A stretch of DNA of 64,000 bases, from the NCBI RefSeq assembly GCF_018739865.1, contig NZ_JADOER010000013.1:78295-142294 (forward strand). The letters run 5' to 3'. The number at the start of each line of letters is the position of its first letter. Positions within the stretch are counted from its first letter, which is position 1. Below are positions 17,689-27,172 of the stretch, one piece after another. A model generated the notes under the pieces. That model was not told the origin of the DNA and did no database searches. It saw only the letters and a program-made list of their open reading frames with translations. Made by a program: the position numbers and the translations under genes. The stretch comes from Leptothoe kymatousa TAU-MAC 1615. Lineage in GTDB: Bacteria > Cyanobacteriota > Cyanobacteriia > Phormidesmidales > Phormidesmidaceae.

Positions 17689-18402
17689 TTACTCAAGGAC
17701 GGGAGTGTTGGCCACAGAGGTTAGATTAGCCCCGGCTAAAATACTTTGCCAAGCCTCATGAACAGATTGGTCGTTAGGCCGCTGCCGCTTGAGATCCGCT
17801 AGCATGGCAATCATGTCGTACCACAGATAGTTGTTGCGATAGGCAACGGCTTGTTCCATGGACACATCGGCCGTAATGGCCGGATCTTCTGACTGTAACT
17901 GAATCCACCCATGCATGGATGGGCTATCAGGCCGCAGCTGGTCGTTACACATCATAATCAGTGACCACTGATATAATTCATTTGCCGCTAAAGCAGGTGC
18001 ATCTTCTGGCAAGCTAATACTGACAATGCCGGGGGTCTCTGGTAGTTCCAAATATGTCTCATAGTAATAGCTATCTTCGGATTGAACGGTAAATAAAGCT
18101 TGACGAGGCGTATTCGCAGTCGTTGCCACTAGCACTTCAGGATATGATTTGCTGGTCAGGCCATATTGAGATGTGGGTACCAAAGCTGTTGTTTGGTGAT
18201 TGGAACAGCTATCACGGGAAGCCCCACTTACCGTACGCTTGGGGGCTTGGTCATCATTGTCGGGCCAAAAAGACCAGTCATTGGTGGGCCAAGTGGCAAC
18301 CGTTATGGACTCTCTCGCCGTTTGGGCCGTGGCATAACTATTGCCAAACACTCCTAGGGTGCTAGCTAAGACTAATCCAATCGGTATGTAAGTTCGCATC
18401 AT
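17689..18402 (-). CDS. DUF928 family secreted protein (copy A)
   Basis: The 237-residue product has a signal peptide (residues about 1-26, cleaved after YATA) and the DUF928 layout: SNHQTTALVPTSQYGLTSKSYPEVLVA, then FTVQSEDSYYYETYLELPETPGIVSISLP, ending with the helical AYRNNYLWYDMIAMLADLKR region. It lacks the usual GLPGRR segment found in the other two copies. The family is almost restricted to cyanobacteria and has no known function, but its genes tend to sit with CHASE2 and CHAT genes, as they do here. It is probably co-transcribed with copy B upstream, starting 74 bases after copy B's stop. Confidence 0.8.
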   Translation of the reverse strand: MMRTYIPIGLVLASTLGVFGNSYATAQTARESITVATWPTNDWSFWPDNDDQAPKRTVSGASRDSCSNHQTTALVPTSQYGLTSKSYPEVLVATTANTPRQALFTVQSEDSYYYETYLELPETPGIVSISLPEDAPALAANELYQWSLIMMCNDQLRPDSPSMHGWIQLQSEDPAITADVSMEQAVAYRNNYLWYDMIAMLADLKRQRPNDQSVHEAWQSILAGANLTSVANTPVLE

Positions 18403-18475
18403 GGGTCTAATGTATTGTGTACTGAAACGACTAATAGCTGGATGGGAAAAATGATTTCCGATGCAATCACTGCAA

Positions 18476-19255
18476 TTAATTGAATATGGCCATTGCAGAA
18501 AGCCTGACTGTTGAGGCTGACGTTAAGTTAGGCAGGTTAACGGCTGCAAGTAAGCTGGCCCACTCGGTAGCCACTGCTTCATCTTGAGGATTTGCCTGAT
18601 ACAGCTCTTCTAAAATTAGGGCGGCATCATGCCACAGATAGGCTTCTTGATATAGCAATCGAGCCTTTTCTAACGGAGCAGCCGTCCCTAATTTAGACGC
18701 TAGGTCAGAGGTTGAATCTCGCCCTGCCAGCCATGTTTCTAAATTCACTCGACGGGTCCATCCATCTACAGAAACATCATATGCCCGATCCTCCGCAACA
18801 ATAGAGAAATACCAGTGATAATTTTCATCGATTGTGAGTGGCGCTAAACCCTCTACACTCGCTAGATCGATGCTAAAAATACCTGAATCAGAAGCAACAG
18901 CTACGGTTGTTTCATATACGAGTTCGTCGGCTTCATTTCGTAGGACGTATTCCACCTCTCGCACATTTTCAGCATTGGGTAGGTAAAACAGAAAGCAAGG
19001 ATGAGCCGCTGTTGTGACACCCAGGTTAGTTTCAGGCATTAGGGCAGTTAGAGGCATCTGATTCATGGAGGGCGGTGCGACAGACCCACCTCCGCGAGTA
19101 CCCCCCCCTAGGCGACGCCCTGGCAACCCCTGGATAGGAGAATCATTAGACTGGTGAGCGGCATTGGCCAAACTGGGTATTGCGCCCAAATTCCATGCGA
19201 GCAGGCTACCCAGTCCAGTAGCCACAACAGTTTGGTAGAACGTAGATACGGTCAT
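18476..19255 (-). CDS. DUF928 family secreted protein (copy B)
   Basis: A 259-residue exported protein with an N-terminal signal sequence (about residues 1-31) followed by the DUF928 hallmark GLPGRRLGGGTRGG (about residues 44-57). Then come LTALMPETNLGVTTAAHPCFLFYLP, a middle beta-rich part and a C-terminal helical DAALILEELYQANPQD region. It heads a probable two-gene unit with copy A. The promoter must lie in the 1-kb spacer between it and the divergent TIR-WD40 gene. Confidence 0.82.
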   Translation of the reverse strand: MTVSTFYQTVVATGLGSLLAWNLGAIPSLANAAHQSNDSPIQGLPGRRLGGGTRGGGSVAPPSMNQMPLTALMPETNLGVTTAAHPCFLFYLPNAENVREVEYVLRNEADELVYETTVAVASDSGIFSIDLASVEGLAPLTIDENYHWYFSIVAEDRAYDVSVDGWTRRVNLETWLAGRDSTSDLASKLGTAAPLEKARLLYQEAYLWHDAALILEELYQANPQDEAVATEWASLLAAVNLPNLTSASTVRLSAMAIFN

Positions 19256-20272
19256 GATTGTAAATCAAACAAGAAGACTATATTTCACAGGTTCTTAAGC
19301 TGGACTCTTGCTCTCCACATGCTCCGAAACTGTGGAGATGACCGCAGTTGATGTATGCAGTCTTACGTACATGTTCCTATTTTTTGCCCCATTAGACCAT
19401 TGTAGTTATACGTATACGAGAACATGCTTTAACCATGTGGTTGATGTTTGCTCAGTCGCTTAAAAGTTGTTTTTAGCCGTTGCATATAGGGAAAAAACAT
19501 ACAAGCTAGAACATCTTTGAATGCACTTCATAAAAAGGTTTTGAACTGTGGGTGAATCTCCTGAAAGATGAAAAATCTTTAAGAAATGAGCTCCGTATAA
19601 TCCCTGGTATTGAAGCTTGATTTGTACATAGGCGGCTTTAATTTTTTTCTTGATCGTGTGAGGATTCTGATGGGAGATAAATCAATAGTGTGACCAAAAA
19701 GTTCTAATTCATAGAAATGGCGTACTCTTCTTTAAAGCCAATTACCCACTAACGTGTAGGGCGCCTTGTCATTCTGCCTTGTTTTGTATCTTTGATAACG
19801 ATACGAGACGGGGCATTGGGCCAAAAATGATTGCTGCTATACCCGCTGCAATCATTGGATATCACTTCAGGCGCATCAACTATCTAATGCATATATAGCT
19901 TGGCTCTGCCGTACATCATCAATGCTACGGATCTGCCATTGCAGTAGCCAATAAAGAGAGTACTGAAAGGCAGTACAAGAGTGGGTCTATCAATTTTCAG
20001 CCAGCATGACAGGAAAAATATGTTTGATGGGAAATTTATAGATATCCATAATCTGGCGATGCTCTACGGAAATAACCTAGTAAAGTTCCCCTAACCTTTA
20101 TATGTGTTAAAGCACTTTAGAGATTACTCGACTAATGTTGAGTTTTCTAGCAAACACGCTATCAATGTAAAAAATAGCACCCTTGTCAAGGCACAATGTG
20201 CTTAATATGTATCAGCACATCTACCAGCTGTTGCTGATTTGGTGAACGTTCTGGAATGCTTCTTGAAATCCC
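19256..20272. other. 1.0-kb non-coding spacer between divergent genes
   Basis: AT-rich region separating the DUF928 pair from the TIR-WD40 gene. It must hold promoters for both. A palindromic TATACGTATA (about 19408) and an inverted ACATGTTC/GAACATG pair (19369 and 19421) are visible, but I cannot tie them to a known regulator. No convincing gene or structured RNA was seen. Confidence 0.45.
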
Positions 20273-23200
20273 ATGTCATCAGCTACAACTATCCTCCAGG
20301 ATGCTTTTATTTCCTATGGAAGGGCCGATAGTAAAGGATTTGCCAGTAAGTTAAATCAATGCCTGATCGATCAAGGTCTAGAGGTGTGGTTTGACTTTGA
20401 TGACATTCCCCTAGGAGTGGACTATCAAAATCAAATTGATGACGGCATTGAGCGCAGCAAAAACTTTCTGTTTGTGATTGCGCCCCACTCTGTTAACTCC
20501 GCCTACTGCCGTTTGGAAATCGAGCATGCGCTCCGGTTGGGGAAGCGTATTATTCCACTGCTACATGTGGAAGCCATTGACAAAGATATTTGGCAGCAGC
20601 GCAATCCCCAGGGCACAGATGCCGATTGGAAAGACTACCAGGCTAATGGGCTCCATTCCAGCTTTCCCAACATGCATCCCATTATCAGCAAAATCAATTG
20701 GGTGTACTTCCGCGAGGGTGTGGATGATTTTCAAACTTCATTCCAGGGTTTGCTGACCATTTTTGAACGTCAGCAAGATTACGTAGAACAGCATACGGCT
20801 TTGTTATCCCAAGCACTTGTGTGGCAGCGGCATCAAAGACAGGTTCAATATTTGCTAGTTGGTCAAAACCGGATTCGGGCGGAGCAGTGGCTAAAACAAA
20901 AGTTCACTGAAGAGCAGGCACCCTGCCAACCGACGGAGCTGCAATGCGAATTTATTTGCGAAAGCATTAAAAATGGCAACGGTCTTATGACCGATGTATT
21001 TCTGTCCTACTCCGAAAAGGATAGGGCACTTATGGATCAAGTGCGTAGTTCCTTAATGCGTGAAGGATTTACCACCTGGATTAACCGCACAGATATTCGA
21101 GTCAGCGGTGACTTTCAGGCCGCTATTAACAAAGGTATTGAAGAAGCTAGTCGGATGGTGTACCTGATTTCACCAGATTCCCTAGCGTCTAAATTTTGTC
21201 AGCAGGAATTAGAGTACGCTCGTCAACTCAATAAACAAATCATTCCCTTGAAGATGCGTCCAGTGGATTTGGACACCATGGCAGATGACTTAAGGTCACT
21301 GCAGTTTATTGATTTTTCCAATAATGCAGAGGGGGATAATGTCGCCTATCAAAAGGATGTTGACAAGCTGGTAAAGCTTTTACAAGAGGACAGTGATTAC
21401 TTCCATCAGCATAAGCATTTACTGGTAAAAGCCCTAAAATGGCAGCAAAATCAGCAAAATCCTAGTTTGTTGATTAGGGGATATAATCTCAGCCATGCCG
21501 AAGCCTGGCTTAAGGTGGCCCGCAAGCATGGAGAGCAAAAGCCTCTGACGCTGCAGGAAGACTTTATTCAAGAAAGTCTGAGACAGCCTCCCAATCAATC
21601 TATTGATGTGTTTGTTTCCTATTCACGGGCAGATTCTGACTTTGCTCGACAGCTCAATGACGCTCTTCAGCTACAGGGAAAGACCACCTGGTTTGATCAA
21701 GAGAGTATTGTTGCTGGTGCGGCTAATTTTAAGGAAGAAATTTTTAATGGGATTGAAAGCGCCGATCACTTTTTGTTTATTATCTCTCCTCGCTCTATTC
21801 AGTCACCCTATTGTGCGGAAGAAGTAGAGTATGCCCAAAGCCTCAATAAGCGTATGCTGACGGTATTGCATCGCCCCATCAATACTAAGGAGTTACATCC
21901 TGCCTTAGCATCGGTGCAGTGGATTGATTTTAATAGCAAAAAGAATGACTTTAATTCTAATTTTAGTACCCTGCTGCGGGCCCTAGAGAACGATCCAGCC
22001 TACCTGCGATTCCACACCCGGCTCTTGGTTCAGGCCCTGGAATGGGATCAGCAAGATCGAGACGAGAGTCTTTTGCTGCGCGGCAAGGCCCGGCGAGAGA
22101 CAGAAAGTTGGTTGCTGGAGGCGAAGGATAAATCTCCCCAACCCACCAGTCTGCAGCAGGACTTTGTCACAGCATCTGCCTCTGAAGAAATTCGTCGACA
22201 GCGCTCAGCTATCCGACTGCAGAGGGTTGGTATGGGGTTGATTAGTTTGATATCCGTGATTGCCATCGGCGCGGGCCTCTATGCTAGACAACAAGAATCT
22301 AAAGCACTAACTGCACAAGAACGAGCCACTAGACAGCAACAAAGGGCAGAAATACAACAAACTTTAGCCCTCACAGAAACATCTGAGGCTTTGTTTGAAT
22401 CGGATCAGCCTTTTGAGGCGCTTCTAGAGGCTATGAATGCCGGCATCGCACTTAGGGCTAAGGAAAGCGAGATTAAGGCAGAAGAGGAAAAAACTACGGC
22501 TAAAAGAGGTGCGGCTAAAGCTGAAGACAAGCCTGAAAATGCTATGGTCTCGGAACTAGACGCACTCCATGTTGATGTCATTACGGTTCTGCAACAAGCA
22601 GTTTTTTGGGTACGAGAAAGCAATCGATTTGACGGACACGATGGCATTATTTGGGATACGGCTATCCGTAAAGATGGCAAGATGATTGCCTCGGCCAGTG
22701 CAGATGGCTCGGCCCGGCTGTGGAATCCGGATGGTAGCCAGCTAGGAGATCCGTTTGTTGTAGACGAAACTCAAGTTCTCAGCGTCGCCTTTAGCCCCGA
22801 TGGGAAACAGTTAGCTATCGGTTTAGAAAATGGTGATATTGAGCTGTGGCAAATAGAACCACAACGGCGAAAGTTTACCACCATACGGCACAGCGACGAT
22901 CCGGTTACTGACCTCGCTTTTTCCCACAATGGTCAGATCATTGCTTCGGCTAGTGAAGATAAAACAGTGCGCCTTTGGAAAAAGGATGGGACTCCCTTAA
23001 AAACCTTGACGCAGCATATTGCTTCGGTGCGGGCGGTGGAGTTTAGCCCCGATGGTAAGCTGTTGGCTACGGGGGCAGATGACAGCACCCTGCGGTTGTA
23101 CACCTCTGACGGTAAATTTTTGAAGACCCTTCGGGGACATAGGGCCCAGGTAAAGGGCATTGCCTTTAGCCCCGACAGCTCTATGCTGGCATCGGCTAGC

Positions 23201-24502
23201 TGGGATGAGACTGTGCGTCTTTGGAAAAGTACGGGGGAATCGATTCGGGACATTCGCGGCCACAACACGCTGGTTTATGATGTGGGCTTTAGTCCGGATG
23301 GTAAATATTTGGCATCGGCCAGCTGGGATAAAACCATTAAAACTTGGACGCTGAAAGGAGAACCGATTACCACGGTATATGGCCACACGGCTCAGATCCA
23401 CAGCGTTGACTTTATTAGCCTTAATGGTTCAAAAGATGACCATCAGCTGGTCTCCGGTGGGGGCGATCGCACCATTCGTCTATGGGAATTGGATCGACCC
23501 CTAATTACTTCGCTACGGGACCACCAGGAAAGCGTATACAGTGTTGTTTTTTCTCCAGACGGTGGGACCATTGCCTCGGCCGGAGCCGACAATACTATTC
23601 GACTGTGGAACCGAGAAGGTAAAGCCCTAAAGGCGCTTAAGGGACACACATCAGTTATTTGGAAACTCGCCTATAGCCCAGATGGCAAAACCCTGGCATC
23701 CGCCAGCTCAGATTACACCGTCAAACTCTGGAATAGTGAGGGCAAGGTGTTAACCACCCTGGCGGATCATAAGGGGCCTGTTTATGCCTTAGCCTTTAGC
23801 CCCGATGGTCAATTGCTAGCCACTGGCGCTGCGGATCGCACCATTCGCATTTGGAAATTAGATGGCACCTTGGTGACCGAAATCCCGGATTTAGATAAGG
23901 ATGTGTTGAGTCTGGCCTTTAGCCCTGACGGCAAAATCTTAGCCAGTTCTGGGTGGGAGCATTTTGTCCGACGCTGGACGCTGGAGGGGGAAGAGCTAGA
24001 CCGTTTGGAAGGCCACCGGGGGTGGATCCATGAGGTGACCTATAGCCCTGATGGGGAGACTATCGCCACCGCCAGTTCCGACAACACCGCTAAAATTTGG
24101 CATACTTCTGGTGAATTACTTTATACGTTGGCGGCCCACCAAGATGGGGTGGTGACTGTTCAGTTTAGTGAAAATCCAGACAATCCAGAGAAGAACTTAA
24201 TTGCCACCGGCAGCTATGACCATACGGTCAAGCTATGGAACATGGATGGAACCCTCTTAACGACCCTGAGGGGACACGAAGGGCGGGTCAACCACCTAAG
24301 CATCAGCCGTGACCAAGAATTATTGGCCACGGTGGGCGAAGATAAACGACTGTTGTTGTGGAGTTTGGATCTACGGGAAGAGTTAGATCTCTTGCTGAGT
24401 CAAGGCTGCAAGTGGTTAGAAGGCTATCGCCGCACCAATACTAAGGCTCCTGCAGACATCAAAAACTACTGTGCTCAACAGCCACAATCAGAAGATTCAT
24501 AG
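20273..24502 (+). CDS. TIR-TIR-TIR-TM-WD40 (14 repeats) protein
   Basis: This 1409-residue protein has three TIR domains in a row (about residues 8-150, 239-365 and 443-560), each opening with DAFISYGRAD, TDVFLSYSEKD or IDVFVSYSRAD. Each contains a Glu two residues after a conserved Cys (YCRLEIEHA, FCQQELEYA, YCAEEVEYA), at the position of the catalytic Glu of NAD-cleaving TIRs. After each TIR comes a spacer with WLKQK/WLKVA-type repeats. A membrane segment (about 652-672) and a charged coiled-coil-like stretch follow, then 14 WD40 repeats (about 786-1376), enough for two seven-bladed propellers. Family knowledge: TIR domains act as NADases or adaptors in immunity and stress; WD40 arrays sense ligands or partners. 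A signalling or abortive-infection role is inferred, not shown. No NACHT/NB-ARC ATPase is present. Confidence 0.85.
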   Translation: MSSATTILQDAFISYGRADSKGFASKLNQCLIDQGLEVWFDFDDIPLGVDYQNQIDDGIERSKNFLFVIAPHSVNSAYCRLEIEHALRLGKRIIPLLHVEAIDKDIWQQRNPQGTDADWKDYQANGLHSSFPNMHPIISKINWVYFREGVDDFQTSFQGLLTIFERQQDYVEQHTALLSQALVWQRHQRQVQYLLVGQNRIRAEQWLKQKFTEEQAPCQPTELQCEFICESIKNGNGLMTDVFLSYSEKDRALMDQVRSSLMREGFTTWINRTDIRVSGDFQAAINKGIEEASRMVYLISPDSLASKFCQQELEYARQLNKQIIPLKMRPVDLDTMADDLRSLQFIDFSNNAEGDNVAYQKDVDKLVKLLQEDSDYFHQHKHLLVKALKWQQNQQNPSLLIRGYNLSHAEAWLKVARKHGEQKPLTLQEDFIQESLRQPPNQSIDVFVSYSRADSDFARQLNDALQLQGKTTWFDQESIVAGAANFKEEIFNGIESADHFLFIISPRSIQSPYCAEEVEYAQSLNKRMLTVLHRPINTKELHPALASVQWIDFNSKKNDFNSNFSTLLRALENDPAYLRFHTRLLVQALEWDQQDRDESLLLRGKARRETESWLLEAKDKSPQPTSLQQDFVTASASEEIRRQRSAIRLQRVGMGLISLISVIAIGAGLYARQQESKALTAQERATRQQQRAEIQQTLALTETSEALFESDQPFEALLEAMNAGIALRAKESEIKAEEEKTTAKRGAAKAEDKPENAMVSELDALHVDVITVLQQAVFWVRESNRFDGHDGIIWDTAIRKDGKMIASASADGSARLWNPDGSQLGDPFVVDETQVLSVAFSPDGKQLAIGLENGDIELWQIEPQRRKFTTIRHSDDPVTDLAFSHNGQIIASASEDKTVRLWKKDGTPLKTLTQHIASVRAVEFSPDGKLLATGADDSTLRLYTSDGKFLKTLRGHRAQVKGIAFSPDSSMLASASWDETVRLWKSTGESIRDIRGHNTLVYDVGFSPDGKYLASASWDKTIKTWTLKGEPITTVYGHTAQIHSVDFISLNGSKDDHQLVSGGGDRTIRLWELDRPLITSLRDHQESVYSVVFSPDGGTIASAGADNTIRLWNREGKALKALKGHTSVIWKLAYSPDGKTLASASSDYTVKLWNSEGKVLTTLADHKGPVYALAFSPDGQLLATGAADRTIRIWKLDGTLVTEIPDLDKDVLSLAFSPDGKILASSGWEHFVRRWTLEGEELDRLEGHRGWIHEVTYSPDGETIATASSDNTAKIWHTSGELLYTLAAHQDGVVTVQFSENPDNPEKNLIATGSYDHTVKLWNMDGTLLTTLRGHEGRVNHLSISRDQELLATVGEDKRLLLWSLDLREELDLLLSQGCKWLEGYRRTNTKAPADIKNYCAQQPQSEDS

Positions 24503-24516
24503 CCCTGGCTAGATGT

Positions 24517-25623
24517 CTACTTGCTGACCACTGTCATATTCATTAGGCTAAATAGCTTGTACAGGATGCGGGCACTTACGTTGCCATCCCACTCGTGGTT
24601 GCCCGTTTCACAAATGTCGCAGCCAACAATGTGGCGGCCACTGCGAACAACTTCGCGCCAGAGGCAATAGACTTCTTCCAGGTTCAACCCACCGGGGACT
24701 GGGGTGCCGGTGTGGGGACATAGTTTAGGGTCTAGGCCATCTACATCACAGCTAATGTAGACGTGCTGTGGCAGGTGGCGCACGATGGCCTGACACTGCT
24801 GTAACCAGCCCTGCCCCGCGTAGGTAGCGCGTTTTATCTGTGTATCTAAATAGGTAACAATGCGGCCGTCATATTGTTGTATTAAATTGATTTCACCATG
24901 GGAAATATCGCGAATCCCCACCTGCACCAGTTTAGAAATCTGAGCTAATTGCAGGGCATTAAACATAATAGAGGCGTGGGATTGTTGAAAGCCTTCATAG
25001 GCATGGCGAAGATCTCCATGGGCATCCACATGGAGAATGCCAAAATCAGCATATTGCTGAGCTAATGCCCTGAAGGTGCCTAGGGGCACACTGTGATCGC
25101 CACCGATAACGATGACTTTTTTATTTTGGTCTAGGGCAACCTGGGTTTGATATTGAACCCAGCGGGTCATGGTGTCGCAGCCCTGGTTAACGCGGCTTAA
25201 AGCGGCCCCTAGCTCCGGAGCCTCGTCAGGGCTAATGCCTTGTTCTGCACCCCGAATGACTGCGATCGCATCTGGCCTTAATCGTTTATTTTGGGCCAAT
25301 AGCCATGCTGGAATTGGCAACATATAGATACCCTGTCGCCACGCCTCAGGATGATCAAAATCATAAAAGTCTAGTTGGGGAGATGCCCGCAAAATGGCCG
25401 CTGGCCCCTGGCAGGTTCCATCTTGATAGGACGTAGTCACATCCCAGGGCACTCCAATCACCACAGTGCTGGCGTGGGCATAGTCATGGGGAAACCCAAA
25501 CACATTGCCATTAACTGCTCCCACCCCCCCGGGGTCAAAATTCGCAATTCGCTCGGCAATGCTGCATGGGGAATAAGCACCTTTCCGTTTGGGGTTAGAC
25601 CGTTTTGCCATACTCTGCCTCAA
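24517..25623 (-). CDS. speB: ureohydrolase (agmatinase/arginase family)
   Basis: The 368-residue protein belongs to the Mn-dependent ureohydrolases. Metal ligands are visible in GGDHSVPLG, DAHGDLRHAYEG and SCDVDGLDPKL followed by GTPVPGGLN. Agmatinase gives putrescine and urea from agmatine; that activity is likely given the upstream speD-speE gene, but arginase-family substrates are hard to tell apart by sequence, so the symbol is provisional. The start is 4 bases after the stop of the speD-speE gene, so the two form an operon. A second Met at codon 5 is an alternative start. Confidence 0.8.
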   Translation of the reverse strand: MRQSMAKRSNPKRKGAYSPCSIAERIANFDPGGVGAVNGNVFGFPHDYAHASTVVIGVPWDVTTSYQDGTCQGPAAILRASPQLDFYDFDHPEAWRQGIYMLPIPAWLLAQNKRLRPDAIAVIRGAEQGISPDEAPELGAALSRVNQGCDTMTRWVQYQTQVALDQNKKVIVIGGDHSVPLGTFRALAQQYADFGILHVDAHGDLRHAYEGFQQSHASIMFNALQLAQISKLVQVGIRDISHGEINLIQQYDGRIVTYLDTQIKRATYAGQGWLQQCQAIVRHLPQHVYISCDVDGLDPKLCPHTGTPVPGGLNLEEVYCLWREVVRSGRHIVGCDICETGNHEWDGNVSARILYKLFSLMNMTVVSK

Positions 25624-25627
25624 TGCC

Positions 25628-26911
25628 TTATTTTTCTAACATGTTGCGAATAAATGTAGGCAAACAAAATGCAGCACTATGAATATCACTGTTGTAATAC
25701 TGCAAATTAAACATCTGGGCCATATCCTGCGATCGCTGTCGATCAAAATCTTCTAATGGATGTTTACCATCCTTTGTACAGTAGGTAAAGCTCCACATGC
25801 CCGTAGGATAGGTGGGAATAAATGCCAGATAGCAAAAGACACTATCAGGATTAAAGATATCCTGTAAACAGTGGTTGAGTTCAACAAATGCCTTCTGATT
25901 AAAGTGGGGAGATTCACTTTGAGCCGTCATCACGCCCCCCGGCCGGAGGCAACGGTACACATCCTGATAAAAAGCTTTAGAAAACAACCCTTCTGCAGGC
26001 CCCACCGGGTCCGATGAGTCAACAACAATCATGTCAAAACTATCGGCAGAGGCCTGTTTCACATACTCAATGCCATCATCAATAATTAGCTTGAGCTTGG
26101 GATGATCAAACGCTGATGATAGGCTAGGCAAAAATTCCTTTGACGCTCGGACAACCGCCTCATCAATTTCAACCATGGTGACGTTGTTAACTTGGTCATA
26201 GCGCAGAATTTCCCGAATACTGCCACCGTCACCACCGCCAATGACCAGCACATCTTTAACATCCGGCTGGGCCACCATGGGCACATGAATAATCATCTCA
26301 TGGTAGCCTTTCTCATCCTTTTCGCTACACATGACCATTTTATCAACGGCCAGGAGCTTACCATACTCAAAGGTGTCAAATACTTCAACGGTTTGATAGG
26401 GTGATTTTTCGCGAAATAAACAGTCTCCCTTATGGCGAATGGACAGAGCCATATTCTCATTGCGATCGGTAAACCATACGCTACGGCTATATTTAGGTAC
26501 CACTAACTGCTGGGTGGCATCCTCCCGCAGTTCTCCCAATTCAATACTGGCCTTTTCGAGAAGATCCAGCTGGCCTCGATTGATTTCGACCGCGGAACCA
26601 TGTTCTGCCTGGAATGCCTGTTTGAGAATTTTATAAGATGTCCATGGATTAACGGAATCACCGCAGGTGAATAGGTCTACTGCTGCATAGCGATATTCGG
26701 GCCAGGTGTGAATTGCCAAATGACTTTCCTGGATCACCACCACCCCGGATACTCCGAAGGGAGAAAAATGATGAAATACGGAACTAATAATGGTAGCGCC
26801 TGCTTCTTTGGCAGCATTAACCATGCTCGACTCAATGCGAGGAACATCATTGAGAATTTCGGAAGAGCAACCGTGGAACTCGACTAAAATGTGACGGCCA
26901 AGAGATTTCAT
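25628..26911 (-). CDS. fused S-adenosylmethionine decarboxylase-spermidine synthase (SpeD-SpeE)
   Basis: The 427-residue protein joins two consecutive polyamine enzymes. Residues about 1-125 are a prokaryotic (class 1B) AdoMet decarboxylase: the pro-enzyme cleaves before Ser63 in [13 protein letters not shown] to make its pyruvoyl group. Residues about 140-427 are spermidine synthase, with [16 protein letters not shown] for decarboxylated AdoMet, VEIDEAVV, and [14 protein letters not shown] at the active site. The protein would make the aminopropyl donor and use it on putrescine in one chain. The speB-like gene follows after 4 bases, so agmatine to spermidine could be encoded here in two genes. 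Confidence 0.9.
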   Translation of the reverse strand: MKSLGRHILVEFHGCSSEILNDVPRIESSMVNAAKEAGATIISSVFHHFSPFGVSGVVVIQESHLAIHTWPEYRYAAVDLFTCGDSVNPWTSYKILKQAFQAEHGSAVEINRGQLDLLEKASIELGELREDATQQLVVPKYSRSVWFTDRNENMALSIRHKGDCLFREKSPYQTVEVFDTFEYGKLLAVDKMVMCSEKDEKGYHEMIIHVPMVAQPDVKDVLVIGGGDGGSIREILRYDQVNNVTMVEIDEAVVRASKEFLPSLSSAFDHPKLKLIIDDGIEYVKQASADSFDMIVVDSSDPVGPAEGLFSKAFYQDVYRCLRPGGVMTAQSESPHFNQKAFVELNHCLQDIFNPDSVFCYLAFIPTYPTGMWSFTYCTKDGKHPLEDFDRQRSQDMAQMFNLQYYNSDIHSAAFCLPTFIRNMLEK

Positions 26912-27172
26912 AAATATATAGCCCTAATACAACCTACCGATAACAAGTCCCCGCTTTAAACAGTTGGGGCAACATCATAAACGAAACGACCACCGTGTCA
27001 CCCAGACCATATGCAGAGACCACCAACCGCAGAATAGATCAATAGAAACCAATAGTAGACTGTTCAAATCAATTAGCCCAATTAGTTTATAACTAAATTG
27101 GCCAAACTTGCACAGGGAGCGTTTTGTAGTGACTAAATCCGCTAGGGGTAAGGTTGAGAATGAATGTTTTCA

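Noticed and set aside
20273..24502. Calling the TIR-WD40 gene a proven defence system
   Set aside because: No NACHT/NB-ARC ATPase and no defence genes next to it; only domain content supports such a role.
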